A stretch of 64,000 nucleotides of DNA from CAIXSC01 sp046349855 (GCA_046349855.1 JAXMBM010000037.1:1-64000); one strand, 5' to 3'. Counted from the stretch's first letter, positions 36,663 to 46,442 are shown. Notes: generated by a model not told the origin, from the letters alone. Numbers and translations: made by a program.

Positions 36663-37224
36663 ACCCCGCAAGCTTCTGCAAGAACCATAGCAAGATCGAG
36701 TTCCGCATCCGAGCGATCAACCTACCGACTCACTACATCCGGGCGCCTGCGACACGACAGCACCTTCTGTGGTGAGGGTAGGCATCCACCGAGTCGACCT
36801 CCCGGCGATTCAGCTTAGGAATCCGCTACCGGCCCGTGGCCAGTTGTCCGAGGCTCAGTTCCAGCTCGCTTGCTCGACAACTCACCGAGTGCAGTTTGCC
36901 CCGATTCTTCTTCGTGTCATGCGACCGGCGGAATGTCTTGCCGTCGGGCGCCAGCAGTACCGCATCGTCGCCAGCAGTACCGCATCGTCGCCAGCGGCGG
37001 CCATCGCTGCCTGGCTTTCCCATGCGAAGGGAAGGGCCATTCCCCACAGCGGCCGGCTACGAGACGCGTGTCACCGTCATCGCAGAAAAGAACAAGAAAT
37101 TTCGGACCGCCAATCCCTTTATGAGATAGAGCGACGGACGCCCGTGACTCTCATTTGCCGGAGCGTCTGTCGGGGTTGGCCGTTCCACTTCTCGTTCTCT
37201 CTCTCAATCCAGGAGGTACTCGCC
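36663..37224. other. Leader region of the PfkB-like gene
   Basis: About 560 bp with no convincing gene. It holds a direct duplication of taccgcatcgtcgccagcag-type text (near 36956-36993). A minus-strand ORF at 36826-37047 is possible but unsupported. The end contains the aggaggt ribosome binding site of the next gene. Confidence 0.5.
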
Positions 37225-38292
37225 ATGCACAATACAGTCTTCTTTGGACCGGCGGTTGTGGACATTCACGTGAAGATCCTGGCTGCCGTCTGGCGATCCC
37301 TGACGCGCTTCTGGCCCGCCAAGCTCGACGCCTGGTTCAACATCCAGCTCGGTGGCGCGATCTGCCACGCTGCGGCGGCGTACCAGCTGGTCGCCGGCGA
37401 CCATCCGCTCGCCGTGCCGCTCGTGGCCGCCGACGTCCTGGGGAATGTGGTCGAGGAGCTGCTGTCCAAGAAGTTCGACGTCCGCCGCGCCAACGTCGCC
37501 GATGCGACTCGCCTGTCGCTGATTCTGCCGCAACCGACCAATCCGGGCGCCACGACCGCGATCACCTGCCGACCGAATATCACGCTGACCGCCGCGCACG
37601 ACAGCGTCGCGCCGTATCTGGCTCATGCCAGGTCACTGTTCCTCGGCTCGTTCGAAGCGCGGCACACGGAACTCCTCGAACGGATTCTCGACATGTTCAC
37701 CGGCACGACCTATCTGATGGTCACGCGCAGCCAGCTCCAGGACCGCGAGCGGACGCGCGCACTCCTGAAACGCGTCACGTACGTCCAGATGAACGCCGCC
37801 GAACTCCGGGACTTCACGGGAAAGGCATCGATCATCGAAGGCATCGCCTCCCTGCGGGCCGAGGGCTGTCAGTCGATCATCGTGACCGATGGCCCGTATG
37901 GTGTGGTCGCCTATGCGGCCGGGCGCTGGTGGTATGCGTCGAGCCTGGCCGTGGAACTGGTCAGCGACATCGGTGGCGGTGATACGGTTGGCGGGGCGAT
38001 CCTTGGCGGCGTGGCGCGAGGCAGGGACTTTGGCGACGTCCTGCGCTGCGCCATGGCGGTGGCTGCGAAAAAGGTGTCTCACGCGTCGACTTACGGCACC
38101 TGGGAGGAACTGCGGCAGTTCTACCACACGACGCCCCATCTCCCGCCGCGGCCTGCCAAACGCACGCTGGCGATTGAACACGTCGTGGCCGCCGCCATGA
38201 GCCACCCCATCATGACGACTGCCATCGGCTCGACCGCGGCCCTGATCGCGCTGATTGGCGCGGCGTACGGCTCGGTGTTCGTCGGCGTATAA
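37225..38292 (+). CDS. PfkB/ribokinase-family sugar kinase-like protein with C-terminal membrane helix
   Basis: A 355-residue protein from ATG 37225, with an ideal AGGAGGT at 37211. It follows the ribokinase-like fold: an N-terminal strand TVFFGPAVVDIHVKI, NIQLGGAICHAAAAYQLVAGD (substrate glycines), then FLGSFEARHTELLERIL, YVQMNAAELRDFTG, IIVTDGPYGVVAY and SDIGGGDTVGGAILGG, which replaces the usual GAGD anion hole/catalytic Asp box with GGGD. The end carries an unusual hydrophobic helix (TAALIALIGAAYGSVFVGV). The substrate is not identifiable; it could be a carbohydrate or nucleoside kinase. Confidence 0.75.
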   Translation: MHNTVFFGPAVVDIHVKILAAVWRSLTRFWPAKLDAWFNIQLGGAICHAAAAYQLVAGDHPLAVPLVAADVLGNVVEELLSKKFDVRRANVADATRLSLILPQPTNPGATTAITCRPNITLTAAHDSVAPYLAHARSLFLGSFEARHTELLERILDMFTGTTYLMVTRSQLQDRERTRALLKRVTYVQMNAAELRDFTGKASIIEGIASLRAEGCQSIIVTDGPYGVVAYAAGRWWYASSLAVELVSDIGGGDTVGGAILGGVARGRDFGDVLRCAMAVAAKKVSHASTYGTWEELRQFYHTTPHLPPRPAKRTLAIEHVVAAAMSHPIMTTAIGSTAALIALIGAAYGSVFVGV

Positions 38293-38500
38293 GCCAACGG
38301 ACAGGATCGCGGCGGCAGCCGCGACGGAATGCCAATTCACGCGCGAGCCGCCGCTCGCGTGCACCCGCTAGTTCGGCGGCGGATCGACGCCGACGCGGAA
38401 TCCGTCCCGCATGGCCTTGCGCTGGCACGGCATATCGGGGACGAGTCGCGCCAGCCAGCAAGGTACGTCCCTGCCATCCTTGCCGCAAGACTTACATGAT

Positions 38501-38801
38501 GTCCGCATCGTCGGTCACCGCGATCCGCAGCAAAACAAGCGCCGGAGCAAGAGCAACCACGAATTACACGGAGGACACGGATAAGACAAACAAGTGGTGA
38601 CGTCGTCCCGCGATCAACGCTTTCCCAGAAGGCGCGGCCGATGACTTGATCCGTGTCATCCGTGTTATCCGTGGTCAAAGCCCCCTGGGTGAAGCCGCAC
38701 ATTAACCCGGACCCGCAACCAATCGGAGCGATCAATGATGCAAGATCGCTCGGCATCGAACTGAGGACGGATCAACACGGTTAGCGTTCAAGCCGGCGAA
38801 C
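38501..38801. repeat. 301-bp dispersed direct repeat, copy B
   Basis: Near-identical to 11405-11705 (about six differences). It marks the left edge of the DGR/NACHT island: immediately to its right is a truncated-looking small ORF and then the first NACHT gene. The preceding 38293-38500 contains no clear gene. Confidence 0.92.
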
Positions 38802-38826
38802 AAGGGATAATCGCCGCCGCCTGTTT

Positions 38827-39018
38827 TTGGTTCTTGCAGACGCTTGTCGATCGTCGTTGACCTTCGCACCCGCGAGTGGAAAAGGAGTCGCATCATGTGT
38901 CGTCAACCTGCGGCAGGTCCGCTGTTTTGCGGCCCCGCTGTTGGGTATCCTGGCCGGTGCGGCCGCGACGCTCAACAACCACGGCGTGAGTCTGGAAGTC
39001 GTCGGGGATCGCGAGTGA
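38827..39018 (+). CDS. Small ORF, possibly a STAS-domain fragment
   Basis: A 63-residue frame with only a TTG start. Its second half (VVNLRQVRCFAAPLLGILAG, then NNHGVSLEVVGD) resembles the core of anti-sigma-factor-antagonist (STAS) domains. The usual N-terminal strands are absent, and copy B of the 301-bp repeat ends just upstream, so truncation by that insertion is plausible. It lies 49 bp before the NACHT gene. Low confidence. Confidence 0.3.
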   Translation: MVLADACRSSLTFAPASGKGVASCVVNLRQVRCFAAPLLGILAGAAATLNNHGVSLEVVGDRE

Positions 39019-39067
39019 CTCGTCACGCTCGCCGGGCTGAGTTCGGGCATTCGTGTACGGGACGACC

Positions 39068-41701
39068 ATGACCACCATGACGACCACCAGGCTGACGCGC
39101 TCGCCGCCTAACGGCGTGCCACCGTTCCTGGTCGGGCAGGGGATTCGGCAGTTAACCGCCGACGGCGATCCGTGGCCGTACCTCAAGCCCGACTATTTCC
39201 GCGCGCGCCGCTCGGGGGCGGTCGTGAGCGTCGAGGCTGACGCGCGACAGGCCGCCGCCTGGACGTCGCTCGAACGCGATTCGGTTGTCGCGGGCGTTTG
39301 TACGCCGGACCATCCGTTCCGGCGCCTCGTCGTGACGACCGACGCCGGGATCGGTAAGAGCGTCAACTTGGAATGGTTGCAGTACGCGATCCACGGTCGC
39401 GTCGGCCTGACAACCGCCTTCGTGGTGAATCTGGGCGCCGTCCGCACCGACGCCGCCCATTTTCTTGAGGATGTCCTGGTTTCCGACTTTCGCCGTCGGC
39501 TCGATGATGAAAAGCTCGACGAGCGGGCGGCGGCCGACCACCTGCGGCGGCTGCGCAAGCGCGGCGACCTCGTGCTGTTGTTCGACGAACTGGATCAGAT
39601 CGCGGCGCATAGTCTCGGCGCCTCGCTGCTGAAAAACTTGCTCGGCGATCCCAAGTGGGCGCGCTGCGCGATCGTGATCGCGGGCCGGCCCCACGCGCTC
39701 AACGCCTTCAAGGACGACCTGTTTCCGGGGCGCGAATGGCGGTTCGTGCAGCTGGACGAGTTCACACCGCCGCAGCAGAAGACGTTCCTCGGCGAACGTC
39801 TGTACGAGCGAATCCGCAAAGAGTCCGAGGCGCGGGAGATCCTCAGCGTGCCCCGAGTGTTGTACTACCTGCGGAAGCTGGGGGCCGACGAGGTGGCTGG
39901 GATACGCACGCCGAGCGACGTTTATTGGCGGGCGCTGCGGCACATGGTGCGGGACGGGTTGAGCAGCGATGCGGCGAGCCGACTCGCGTTGTTCGGACAA
40001 ACCGAACGGCCGCCGGAGATTACGGACCCGCAGGTGGAACGCGCGTTCAAGTTGTTGGGCGCCATCGCCTGGGAAATGCTGTGGAGTCCCGATCCCGATT
40101 TGCGGGGCGAAGCCGCCGACGCGCCCAACTTCAATCGGGTGGAAGGAGTCTCGGCGCTCAGGCGGTTCCGCGAACGGCTCTACCGGCGGTTCTCGGATCT
40201 GGAGTACGACAAGACGGGCCTGAAGGAGTTGGATCACGATCTGGAATGTCTGAAGGCGATGAACACCGCGCTCAGCCACGGCGTGATCGATTCGCCGGGC
40301 TTCACGCCCGTGCTCTGGCGGAACCGATCGCTGCAGGAATTCTTCGCCGCCTTCTGGCTGGCGCAGCATTCGACGCCCGACGACGCCGCTCGCCTGCGTG
40401 ATTGGGTGGTGATCCCGGGCGAGCCGCGTGGCGACGCGTGCTACTGGATCTGGCGGTACCTGGTGGAGATGCCGAGTGAATCGCCGCACGACGCCTGCGA
40501 TCCCGAGGCCTGGACGCGGTCGGTCGAGCCCCTGTACGCGCCGGGGACAAACGACCTGCCGAAGACGCGCCGCTCGAACGAGATGATCTATCGTTCGTGG
40601 GCGCAGCTGCAGCGTTACAACCTCACGAATCAAGGCCATGCCCGCCGCGTGCTCGGCGCGTTCCTGGGCGAGTTTGAGTCAATCCTGCGCGGCGATCAGG
40701 GGGATGCGCGCCGTGACGCGGCGCGGGACTTTATCGACAAATTCCAAGACATCCCCGCCGGCTCGTTCCGCATGGGGACACCTTCGGAGAAACAAGGAAC
40801 CAGCGACGAAGAGCGAGAATCCATTCAGCAAATGTTACAACGTCTGCGAGACCCGGCGGTGGCCGAGGCGGAACTCTTCAGCATGTGGCCCAAGCCACGC
40901 GGACGACAGGAACAGGCGTCCCAGGATGCCAACCGTCGCTGGTGGAACGATGTCATCGCTCGGCAGGATGTTGACGCGGTCCTACGTGCATACCGCTCGA
41001 CGGACGAATCTCCCGAGGAACGACGCCAGGTGATCGCGGCGTTTCAACTCAACCGCTACCCGACGCTCAACGCCTGGTACCGGTTGTTTGATCCGTCACA
41101 TGGGCTGCGCGTCGGCGATCCGGTCGACACGTACCGGCGAGTGAGCGGGACCGATGACCGGCCGGCCATTTTCATCAGCTACTTTGACGCCTGGGTCTTC
41201 TGCCAATGGGCACATTGGGCTGGACAAGGTTGCCGATTGCCGTTCGAGAACGAATGGGAATACGCCTGCAAGGCCTGTGCCGTCTGCTCGCTCGAAGCGT
41301 CCTGCCCCGAGGGCGGCCCTTGCGATTGGAACTACGGGTGGGGCGATGAGTTTGACGAGCGGCGCTGCACCGCGGATCAGGCTTGGGAATCAGGCTCGAC
41401 GACGGCGCCGCGCGACGTCGATCGGGACCAACCGGTGGGCCACCGCAATGGGTTTGGAATGGTCGACATGAACGGCAATGTGTGGGAATGGTGCCTGGAC
41501 CGATACCGCTGGGAGTACAAGCGAGACGACACCGACGAACAACCCTATGTCACCGCCCGCGTGCTGCGTGGCGGGTCCTGGCTCAACGTACCTCACGGCG
41601 TGCGTTCCTCGATCCGCAACGGCGATCCTCCCTCGACCTCCTGTGTCAACACTGGTTTTCGCGTGTGTCGTGTGGTGTGCGTGGCCAGGGGCTCTTCCTG
41701 A
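39068..41701 (+). CDS. DGR target 1: NACHT NTPase with C-terminal FGE-sulfatase (C-type-lectin-like) sensor domain
   Basis: An 877-residue protein. After a ~60-residue N-terminal region comes a NACHT/STAND NTPase: Walker A TTDAGIGKS (Lys about 97), Walker B LVLLFDELDQI, the sensor IVIAGRPHALNAF, and LQEFFAAFWLA, typical of NACHT helical regions. From ~560 to the end is an FGE-sulfatase fold: IPAGSFRMGTP, NRYPTLNAWYRLFD, RLPFENEWEYACKA, GMVDMNGNVWEWCLD, RVLRGGSW, and a final GFRVCRVVCVARGSS. The last 136 bp before the stop match a DGR template with adenine-only changes (VR1). Likely role: an NTP-driven signalling switch with a diversified ligand-binding tip. The start is uncertain: ATG 39068, 39077 or a GTG at 39053. 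Confidence 0.88.
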   Translation: MTTMTTTRLTRSPPNGVPPFLVGQGIRQLTADGDPWPYLKPDYFRARRSGAVVSVEADARQAAAWTSLERDSVVAGVCTPDHPFRRLVVTTDAGIGKSVNLEWLQYAIHGRVGLTTAFVVNLGAVRTDAAHFLEDVLVSDFRRRLDDEKLDERAAADHLRRLRKRGDLVLLFDELDQIAAHSLGASLLKNLLGDPKWARCAIVIAGRPHALNAFKDDLFPGREWRFVQLDEFTPPQQKTFLGERLYERIRKESEAREILSVPRVLYYLRKLGADEVAGIRTPSDVYWRALRHMVRDGLSSDAASRLALFGQTERPPEITDPQVERAFKLLGAIAWEMLWSPDPDLRGEAADAPNFNRVEGVSALRRFRERLYRRFSDLEYDKTGLKELDHDLECLKAMNTALSHGVIDSPGFTPVLWRNRSLQEFFAAFWLAQHSTPDDAARLRDWVVIPGEPRGDACYWIWRYLVEMPSESPHDACDPEAWTRSVEPLYAPGTNDLPKTRRSNEMIYRSWAQLQRYNLTNQGHARRVLGAFLGEFESILRGDQGDARRDAARDFIDKFQDIPAGSFRMGTPSEKQGTSDEERESIQQMLQRLRDPAVAEAELFSMWPKPRGRQEQASQDANRRWWNDVIARQDVDAVLRAYRSTDESPEERRQVIAAFQLNRYPTLNAWYRLFDPSHGLRVGDPVDTYRRVSGTDDRPAIFISYFDAWVFCQWAHWAGQGCRLPFENEWEYACKACAVCSLEASCPEGGPCDWNYGWGDEFDERRCTADQAWESGSTTAPRDVDRDQPVGHRNGFGMVDMNGNVWEWCLDRYRWEYKRDDTDEQPYVTARVLRGGSWLNVPHGVRSSIRNGDPPSTSCVNTGFRVCRVVCVARGSS
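41552..41687 (+). other. DGR variable region VR1
   Basis: This 136-bp block aligns without gaps to the template at 41927-42062. Twelve positions differ, and every one is an adenine in the template. Affected codons include AAC to CTC, AAC to GGC and AAT to TGT. The invariant 3' end is the initiation-of-mutagenic-homing region. Confidence 0.95.
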
Positions 41702-41728
41702 AAACCTTCCACCCTTTTGTCCTGTCCG

Positions 41729-41747
41729 CGACCGGCGCAGCCGGGCG
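41729..41747. other. GC hairpin 41 nt downstream of VR1
   Basis: cgaccggc-gca-gccgggcg forms a GC-rich stem with one mismatch and a three-base loop. Equivalent hairpins lie 44 nt after VR2 and VR3. Downstream hairpins or cruciforms are known requirements for target recognition in characterised DGRs. Confidence 0.75.
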
Positions 41748-41926
41748 CGCGAGAAAAAATCTTTGCGACCCCGTCGCGGCAGGGCGGGGCTACGTGGTAG
41801 CGCAGCCGGGCGCGCGCGAGATCATTCTTGAGTGACTTCATTTGGCGTGTGCCACTGTTTGCCGCCCGCGCTTGTCACAACCTGCGGGTTACCGGTACAC
41901 TCATTGCTAAAGGGTGACCGATCGTA

Positions 41927-42062
41927 ACCGCCCGCGTGCTGCGTGGCGGGTCCTGGAACAACGAACCTCACAACGTGCGTTCCTCGATCCGCAACGACAA
42001 TCATCCCTCGAACTCCAATGACAACACTGGTTTTCGCGTGTGTCGTGTGGTGTGCGTGGCCA
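41927..42062 (+). other. DGR template repeat (TR)
   Basis: This 136-bp template has about 26 adenines, concentrated in AAC/AAT codons at the positions that vary in the VRs. If translated it reads RVLRGGSWNNEPHNVRSSI, then NDNHPSNSNDNTGF, an Asn-loaded copy of the FGE C-terminus. AAY codons are the classical DGR arrangement because random replacement of A gives many residues but no stop codons. It lies between target 1 and avd, in the usual TR-accessory-RT neighbourhood. Confidence 0.95.
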
Positions 42063-42091
42063 AGGCTCTGAAGTGGTGCGTGGTTTTCGGA

Positions 42092-42119
42092 CGAGCATCC
42101 GAGTGTTCACGGACGCTCG
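42092..42119. other. Stem-loop immediately 3' of TR
   Basis: cgagcatccg - agtgttca - cggacgctcg forms a 10-bp stem with one A/C mismatch and an 8-base loop, 29 nt after TR. It could be part of the structured TR RNA or a processing/terminator element. The remaining gap to avd (42120-42285) has no gene. Confidence 0.55.
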
Positions 42120-42285
42120 GAGAGTAGAGTCGCGCGACAGTGCGGCTCGGTCCTGGAAGAGCCCAGATCGGCGTCCTGCGTCGGCCTCAGGCTGGCCAAA
42201 GGAATCGTGGGGCTGGCGGGGCTAGTAGGCCGCGAGGTTCGAACGCCCCGCTGCCCTTTATCCTCTCGCCCTTTGAGGCCTGTTG

Positions 42286-42636
42286 ATGCCCGCATCCCAA
42301 GAGCTCGCGATCATCACGCGGTCGTACGACTTCCTCATCTGGATCTTGGGTCATACGGCCAAGTTTCCACGTTCCCATCGACATGGATTGGGACAGCGGC
42401 TGGAGAACCATCTGCTGGATTTCCATGACTTGCTGATCGAAGCCAAGTTCTCCGCCGACAAAGTCGACATTCTGCGACGGGCCGGCCTGCGACTTGAGCA
42501 GGCCCGGCTCGTCGTGCGGCTCTCGAAGGATCTCCGCCTGCTGGCTTTCGGCAGTCACGAGCATGCGAGCAAGGAGTTTCAAGAGCTTTCGCGTCAGCTC
42601 GCCGCCTGGCGGCGCAGCGTCGAGAGGCGAACATGA
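42286..42636 (+). CDS. avd: DGR accessory variability determinant (four-helix-bundle protein)
   Basis: A 116-residue all-helical protein: SQELAIITRSYDFLIWIL, FPRSHRHGLGQRLENHLLDF, then a helix LRRAGLRLEQARLVVRLSKD and FQELSRQLAAWRRSVERR. The pattern of a Y-F-L-W first helix, FPRxHRxxLGxRLE and a basic C-terminus is that of Avd/bAvd proteins, which form pentameric barrels that bind the reverse transcriptase and template RNA. ATG 42286 is used; an upstream TTG is adjacent. Its stop overlaps the RT start codon by 4 bp (ATGA), so the two genes were translationally coupled. Confidence 0.9.
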   Translation: MPASQELAIITRSYDFLIWILGHTAKFPRSHRHGLGQRLENHLLDFHDLLIEAKFSADKVDILRRAGLRLEQARLVVRLSKDLRLLAFGSHEHASKEFQELSRQLAAWRRSVERRT

Positions 42637-43531
42637 AACGCCGCGGGGAGCTGTTTGACTCGGTCGTCGCTTGGCGCAATCTGCTACGCGCGGCGCGCCG
42701 GGCGAGACGCGGCAAACGGTACCAAACGCGAATCTCGGAGTTTGAATTCCGAATCGAGGATGAACTGCTACGCTTGCAGTCCGAATTGCAAACGGGAATG
42801 TACGTGCCCGGCTCCTACCGCTCGTTTTGGATTTACGAGCCGAAGCGGCGGCTGATCAGCGCCGCTCCGTATCGCGACCGAGTCGTACACCACGCGCTCT
42901 GCAACGTGATTGAGCCGATCTTCGATCGGACGTTTATCGACGATAGCTTCGCCTGCCGGATCGGGAAGGGAAACCACGCCGCCGTCGAGCGCGCCTCGAC
43001 CTTCGCCGGCCGATCCAGCTCTGTGTGTTCGAACGTTGGATCGCGAGCGATCCACGACAATTTTCGCATGGCAATGCCTCGCATTGCCATAATTCACTTG
43101 CCATAATCCACGCCAAGTCGCACCCAAATAGACACTTCACACTGCCTGAATCCGGAGAACCTAGCGCTGTCCAACTAGTCTTCGATGACAGCCAGACGCG
43201 ACTGGCGGAATGTCGTGACGCCGTACGTGAGTTCATGGAGACACTTCGCTTACGTCTGCATGCGAAAAGACGGTGGTTTTCCCTACGTCCGCGGGCATCC
43301 CGTTCCTGGGATACCGCCTCTTCAAGTCGCATCATGCCTCATTAAAGGCAACATCATGCTTCCGACGACGAATGCGGTGTCTGCAACGAGCGTTCGCGGC
43401 CTGCCGCTACTCACAACACGACTGGCGAGCGGATCGCCAGTTGGGCGCTGCATGCTTCCCACGCGGCCCCGGCGTCCTTCATCAACAAAATGGTGTACCA
43501 GTACTCGTTCACGCGGAACCGACGCGGGTAG
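42633..43531 (+). pseudogene. DGR reverse transcriptase, inactivated (core deleted, frameshifted)
   Basis: The N-terminal ~125 residues are intact DGR-type RT: KRYQTRISEFEFRIEDELLR, SYRSFWIYEPKRRLISAAPY (RT motif 1 region), RDRVVHHALCNVIEPIFDR and ACRIGKGNHAAVERA. Then the frame enters a 143-bp inserted repeat. After it, C-terminal RT text resumes in shifting frames: DSQTRLAECRDAVREFMETL, FPTSAGIPFLGYRLFKSHH, and SWALHASHAAPASF, ending in a stop near 43530. The palm domain with the catalytic YxDD box is absent (roughly 120 residues lost). The protein cannot be active unless supplied in trans. Confidence 0.88.
43033..43175. repeat. Inserted palindrome-bearing repeat within the RT pseudogene
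   Basis: It begins with gttggatcgcgagcgatcca (inverted form of the dispersed palindrome) and contains aagtcgcacccaaatagaca and ctgaatccggagaacc, matching the block at 55693-55847 upstream of target 3. It sits exactly where the RT catalytic core has been lost. Confidence 0.8.
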
Positions 43532-43602
43532 TTTCCCGCCTATTTTGCGTCGCCGCAAACTGCGCGGCGGCAGACCACGACATCAATACAGACAACATAA
43601 CG

Positions 43603-43623
43603 CGCCCGGCTGCGCGCCGGTCG
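43603..43623. other. GC hairpin 44 nt downstream of VR2
   Basis: On the minus strand cgaccggc-gcgca-gccgggcg forms the same stem as downstream of VR1 and VR3, with a 5-base loop. Confidence 0.75.
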
Positions 43624-43653
43624 CGGACAGGACAAAAGGGTGTAGCTGCTCTT

Positions 43654-46442
43654 TCAGGAAGAGCCCCTGGCTACGCACACCACACGACACACGCGAAAAC
43701 CAGTGAGGCCATCGGAGTACGAGGGATGAAAGTCGAGGCGGAGCGAGGAACGCACGTCGAGAGGTTCGAGGCTCCAGGACCCGCCACGCAGCACGCGGGC
43801 GGCGGACGGCGATGCTTTCGTGGTGTCGGTTCTTTCGTACCGCTCACGGTACGTGTCGTCCGTCCATTCCCAGACATTCCCGTTCATGTCGACCAGTCCA
43901 CGCGCGTTGCGATGTCCTGTGGGACCGTCACGATCATGGCTTGCTGGCGGCGTGGTTGATCCCGTGGCATAGGGTTGATTCGCGGTGCAACGAGCTTGAA
44001 GGAAGCCGTCGCCCCACCAGTAATTCCAATCGCAAGGGCCCCCGTTCGCGCAGGGCTGGTGTTCGGTGCATTGGTCGCAGGCCTTGCAGGCGTATTCCCA
44101 TTCGTCCTCGTGCGGCAACCGGCAGCATTCGCCGTCCCACGACGCCCAACGGCAGAAGGCCCAGGCGTCGTACCAACTCACGAAGATAGCCGGCGTGTTC
44201 GGATCGCCGCTGATCCGCTCGTACAGCGCCTGGTTGTCGCCCCGCAGACCGTGGTCGGGGTCGTAAAGCCGATACCAGGCGTTCAATGTCGGGTATTTGT
44301 TGAGCGCGAACGCGCCGACCCGACGATGGGTGACGACCGGCGTCTCGTCGGGGCGGTATTGCCAGCGTTCGAGCGAACGCAACGCCGCCGCGACATCCGC
44401 GCCGCTTTTAGATTCTCAACCAACTCACGGACCGCGGCGTCGTTCACGCCCTTGTCGGTTGTTCGGGAAGTACGAACTCTCCATCAGTTCGTCGACGGCG
44501 GCATCCGGGTTCGCACGGCCGTTATGGAACCAATTCGTCCAGTAGCGCCGCGCGCGTTCCGGCATCCCTTGTTTCCCGCGGGGCGTTCCCATGCGGAACC
44601 AGCCGGTCGGGAGCTCGACGAAGCTCTGAACGAACTCGCGAGCCGTTTGCTGGTCGCTCTGGGCGGATTGGCCGGAACCTCGACGACCCGCCAGGATCTC
44701 GGCGAACTCCCCCTGGAAGCCGCGCAACACTTCGGGAGCGAACAGCTCCATGCGGTCCCAGGCGCGGTAGATCATTTCGTTCGAACGCCGGACCGGCTCG
44801 TCGCCAGTTCTTGGGCGGTAGATACTCCGCACCACTCGTGCCCAACTTTCCTTCGACACCGACCGTTCCGGCATCTCGACGGCGAACTGCCACACCATGT
44901 AAAAGCCCTCCGTCCGCGGATCGTGCGGCAGGTAGATCCATGGCTCGAAGCACCGGGCGTCGTCGTCGTTTCCCCAGCGGACTGCATAGAGCGCCGTGAA
45001 GAACTCCTGCAGCGTGCGGTCGCGCCACAGGATCTGGTCCAGTCCATCCAGGTCGTGGGCGTCGGCGTCGAGAAACGTCTGCTGGAACGGATCGTTGAGC
45101 GCGACGAGCGCGTCGAGGTCGTGTTCGAACAGGCGCCGGTCGGTCTCGGTCGTGTGCATATTCAATCGGCGGCACACTCGGTCGCGGAACGCCTCGAACT
45201 CGGCGCCGCCCCGCACCTGCTCGAAGTTGCCCATTTCGCTGGAATCGGGCGCCGCGGGCATGCAGGTCATCTCGAACGCGATCGCGCCGAGCAGTTTTTG
45301 CGCGTGGAGCAGTTGCCGACGCTGCACTTTCGTGGGGGTCGGCTCGCCGGGCGCGAGTCCCAATCGCAGGGCGCGCTCGGAGCCGGACAGCCCCTTCTTG
45401 AGCATGTGCCACGTCGCGCGTTCGTACACCGTGGCCGCCGTGCCGAGGTCGCCGACCTCGTCCTCGGGCACTTGCAGGAGGTAATCGACCGCGCGGGGAT
45501 TCGACAGCAGCTTGCGGCTCTCCGGGGGGAGTTTTAATGCGCGCGTTCCACGGCATGCTGTTGATCTCCACACCTGCTCGGCCTACCAACGAACTGCAGA
45601 CGGTGCTCAGCGACGCCCAGCGCCGCGCTGGACGAACACCCACGACTATGGATCCGGCATTGGTTCCAATCGATGTTTCCCAGCAGCTCGGCCAACACGC
45701 GAATCGCATGTCCGCTCCCCGCGACCTGATCCAGACCATCGAACAGCAGCGTCAGATCGCCGCGCCGCCGTTCGCGCTCGAGCCACCGCCGAACAACTTC
45801 ATCCGGAAAGTGGTCGGCACCCAGGAAGCGCGCGGGATGTTCGCGAGCGTCGCGGGACGCCGACCCAGGCGCCGCCGACTGCCAGGCGGCCGCCATCTCG
45901 CGGACCTTGGGGAGCATCACCTCGCCCACGAAGTCGCGCCGCACATCGGGAAGTTCGTACAGATTGAACAGAAAGACGCTCGTCGGGCGCGGGGCGGGAC
46001 CCGGCTGGCGTTCGACCGGTTCGCCGCCGCCGAGCATCCAGGCCAACCAGCGGAGATTGAACGATTTCCCGGTTCCGCCATCGCCGGTGAGCATCACGCG
46101 ATGCAGCGCGTATGGGGACTCGGCGAGCTTCACGCCGAGGCCCGGCCGACGTTGCAGGGGTTGGCCTTGGGGATCGACGAACGGAAACACGGGCGCGGTC
46201 GCGTGCCCCGCGACGAGCGAGTGTCGATCGATCTCGCACCAGACGTCGGCCGCGTCGAACTCGACGACCGAACCCGCGCCCGGTCCAGCGCCCGGTCCAG
46301 CGCCGAGCGGATTCGGCATGCGTCCCGGCTCGCCACGCACGCCTTGCCGAGTCAGATGGCGACGCGGCTGATCGCGGTCGAGCAGCAAGCGGCAGGACTG
46401 CGATTCGAGGAACTTCTTGGGAGCGGGTGGGAGTTTGGTCAT
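43654..46442 (-). pseudogene. DGR target 2: NACHT-FGE gene, frameshifted
   Basis: The same architecture as targets 1 and 3, split over three reading frames. From 46442 the N-terminal frame gives Walker A LTGDGGTGKS and Walker B LTLLFDGLDQV, then shifts near 45650 after NIDWNQCRI. The middle frame (45538 to 44425) covers the helical region (LQEFFTALYAV) and FGE start (LPTGWFRMGTPRGKQG). One or two further shifts at 44390-44430 precede the C-terminal frame (LNKYPTLNAWYRLYD, RLPHEDEWEYACKAC, VDMNGNVWEWTDD) ending in VR2. One shift looks like loss of an A in an A-run. Either a genuine pseudogene or sequence errors; the neighbouring RT decay favours the former. Confidence 0.82.
43668..43803 (-). 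other. DGR variable region VR2
   Basis: A 136-bp gapless alignment to TR on the minus strand. Sixteen differences are at template adenines (for example AAC to CTC three times, AAT to TTT, ATC to CTC) and one is a G-to-A near the invariant 3' end. It encodes GGSWSLEPLDVRSSLRLDF in place of the template's Asn-rich text. Confidence 0.94.

Noticed and set aside
36101..36720. Gly/Trp-rich proteins encoded by the 15-bp repeat
   Set aside because: Similar low-complexity ORFs appear in several frames and on both strands, which is expected from a 15-bp tandem repeat.
41936..42127. A short FGE-like protein encoded by the template repeat
   Set aside because: It has no start region or upstream FGE domain. 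The Asn-rich text is the signature of a DGR template rather than a gene.
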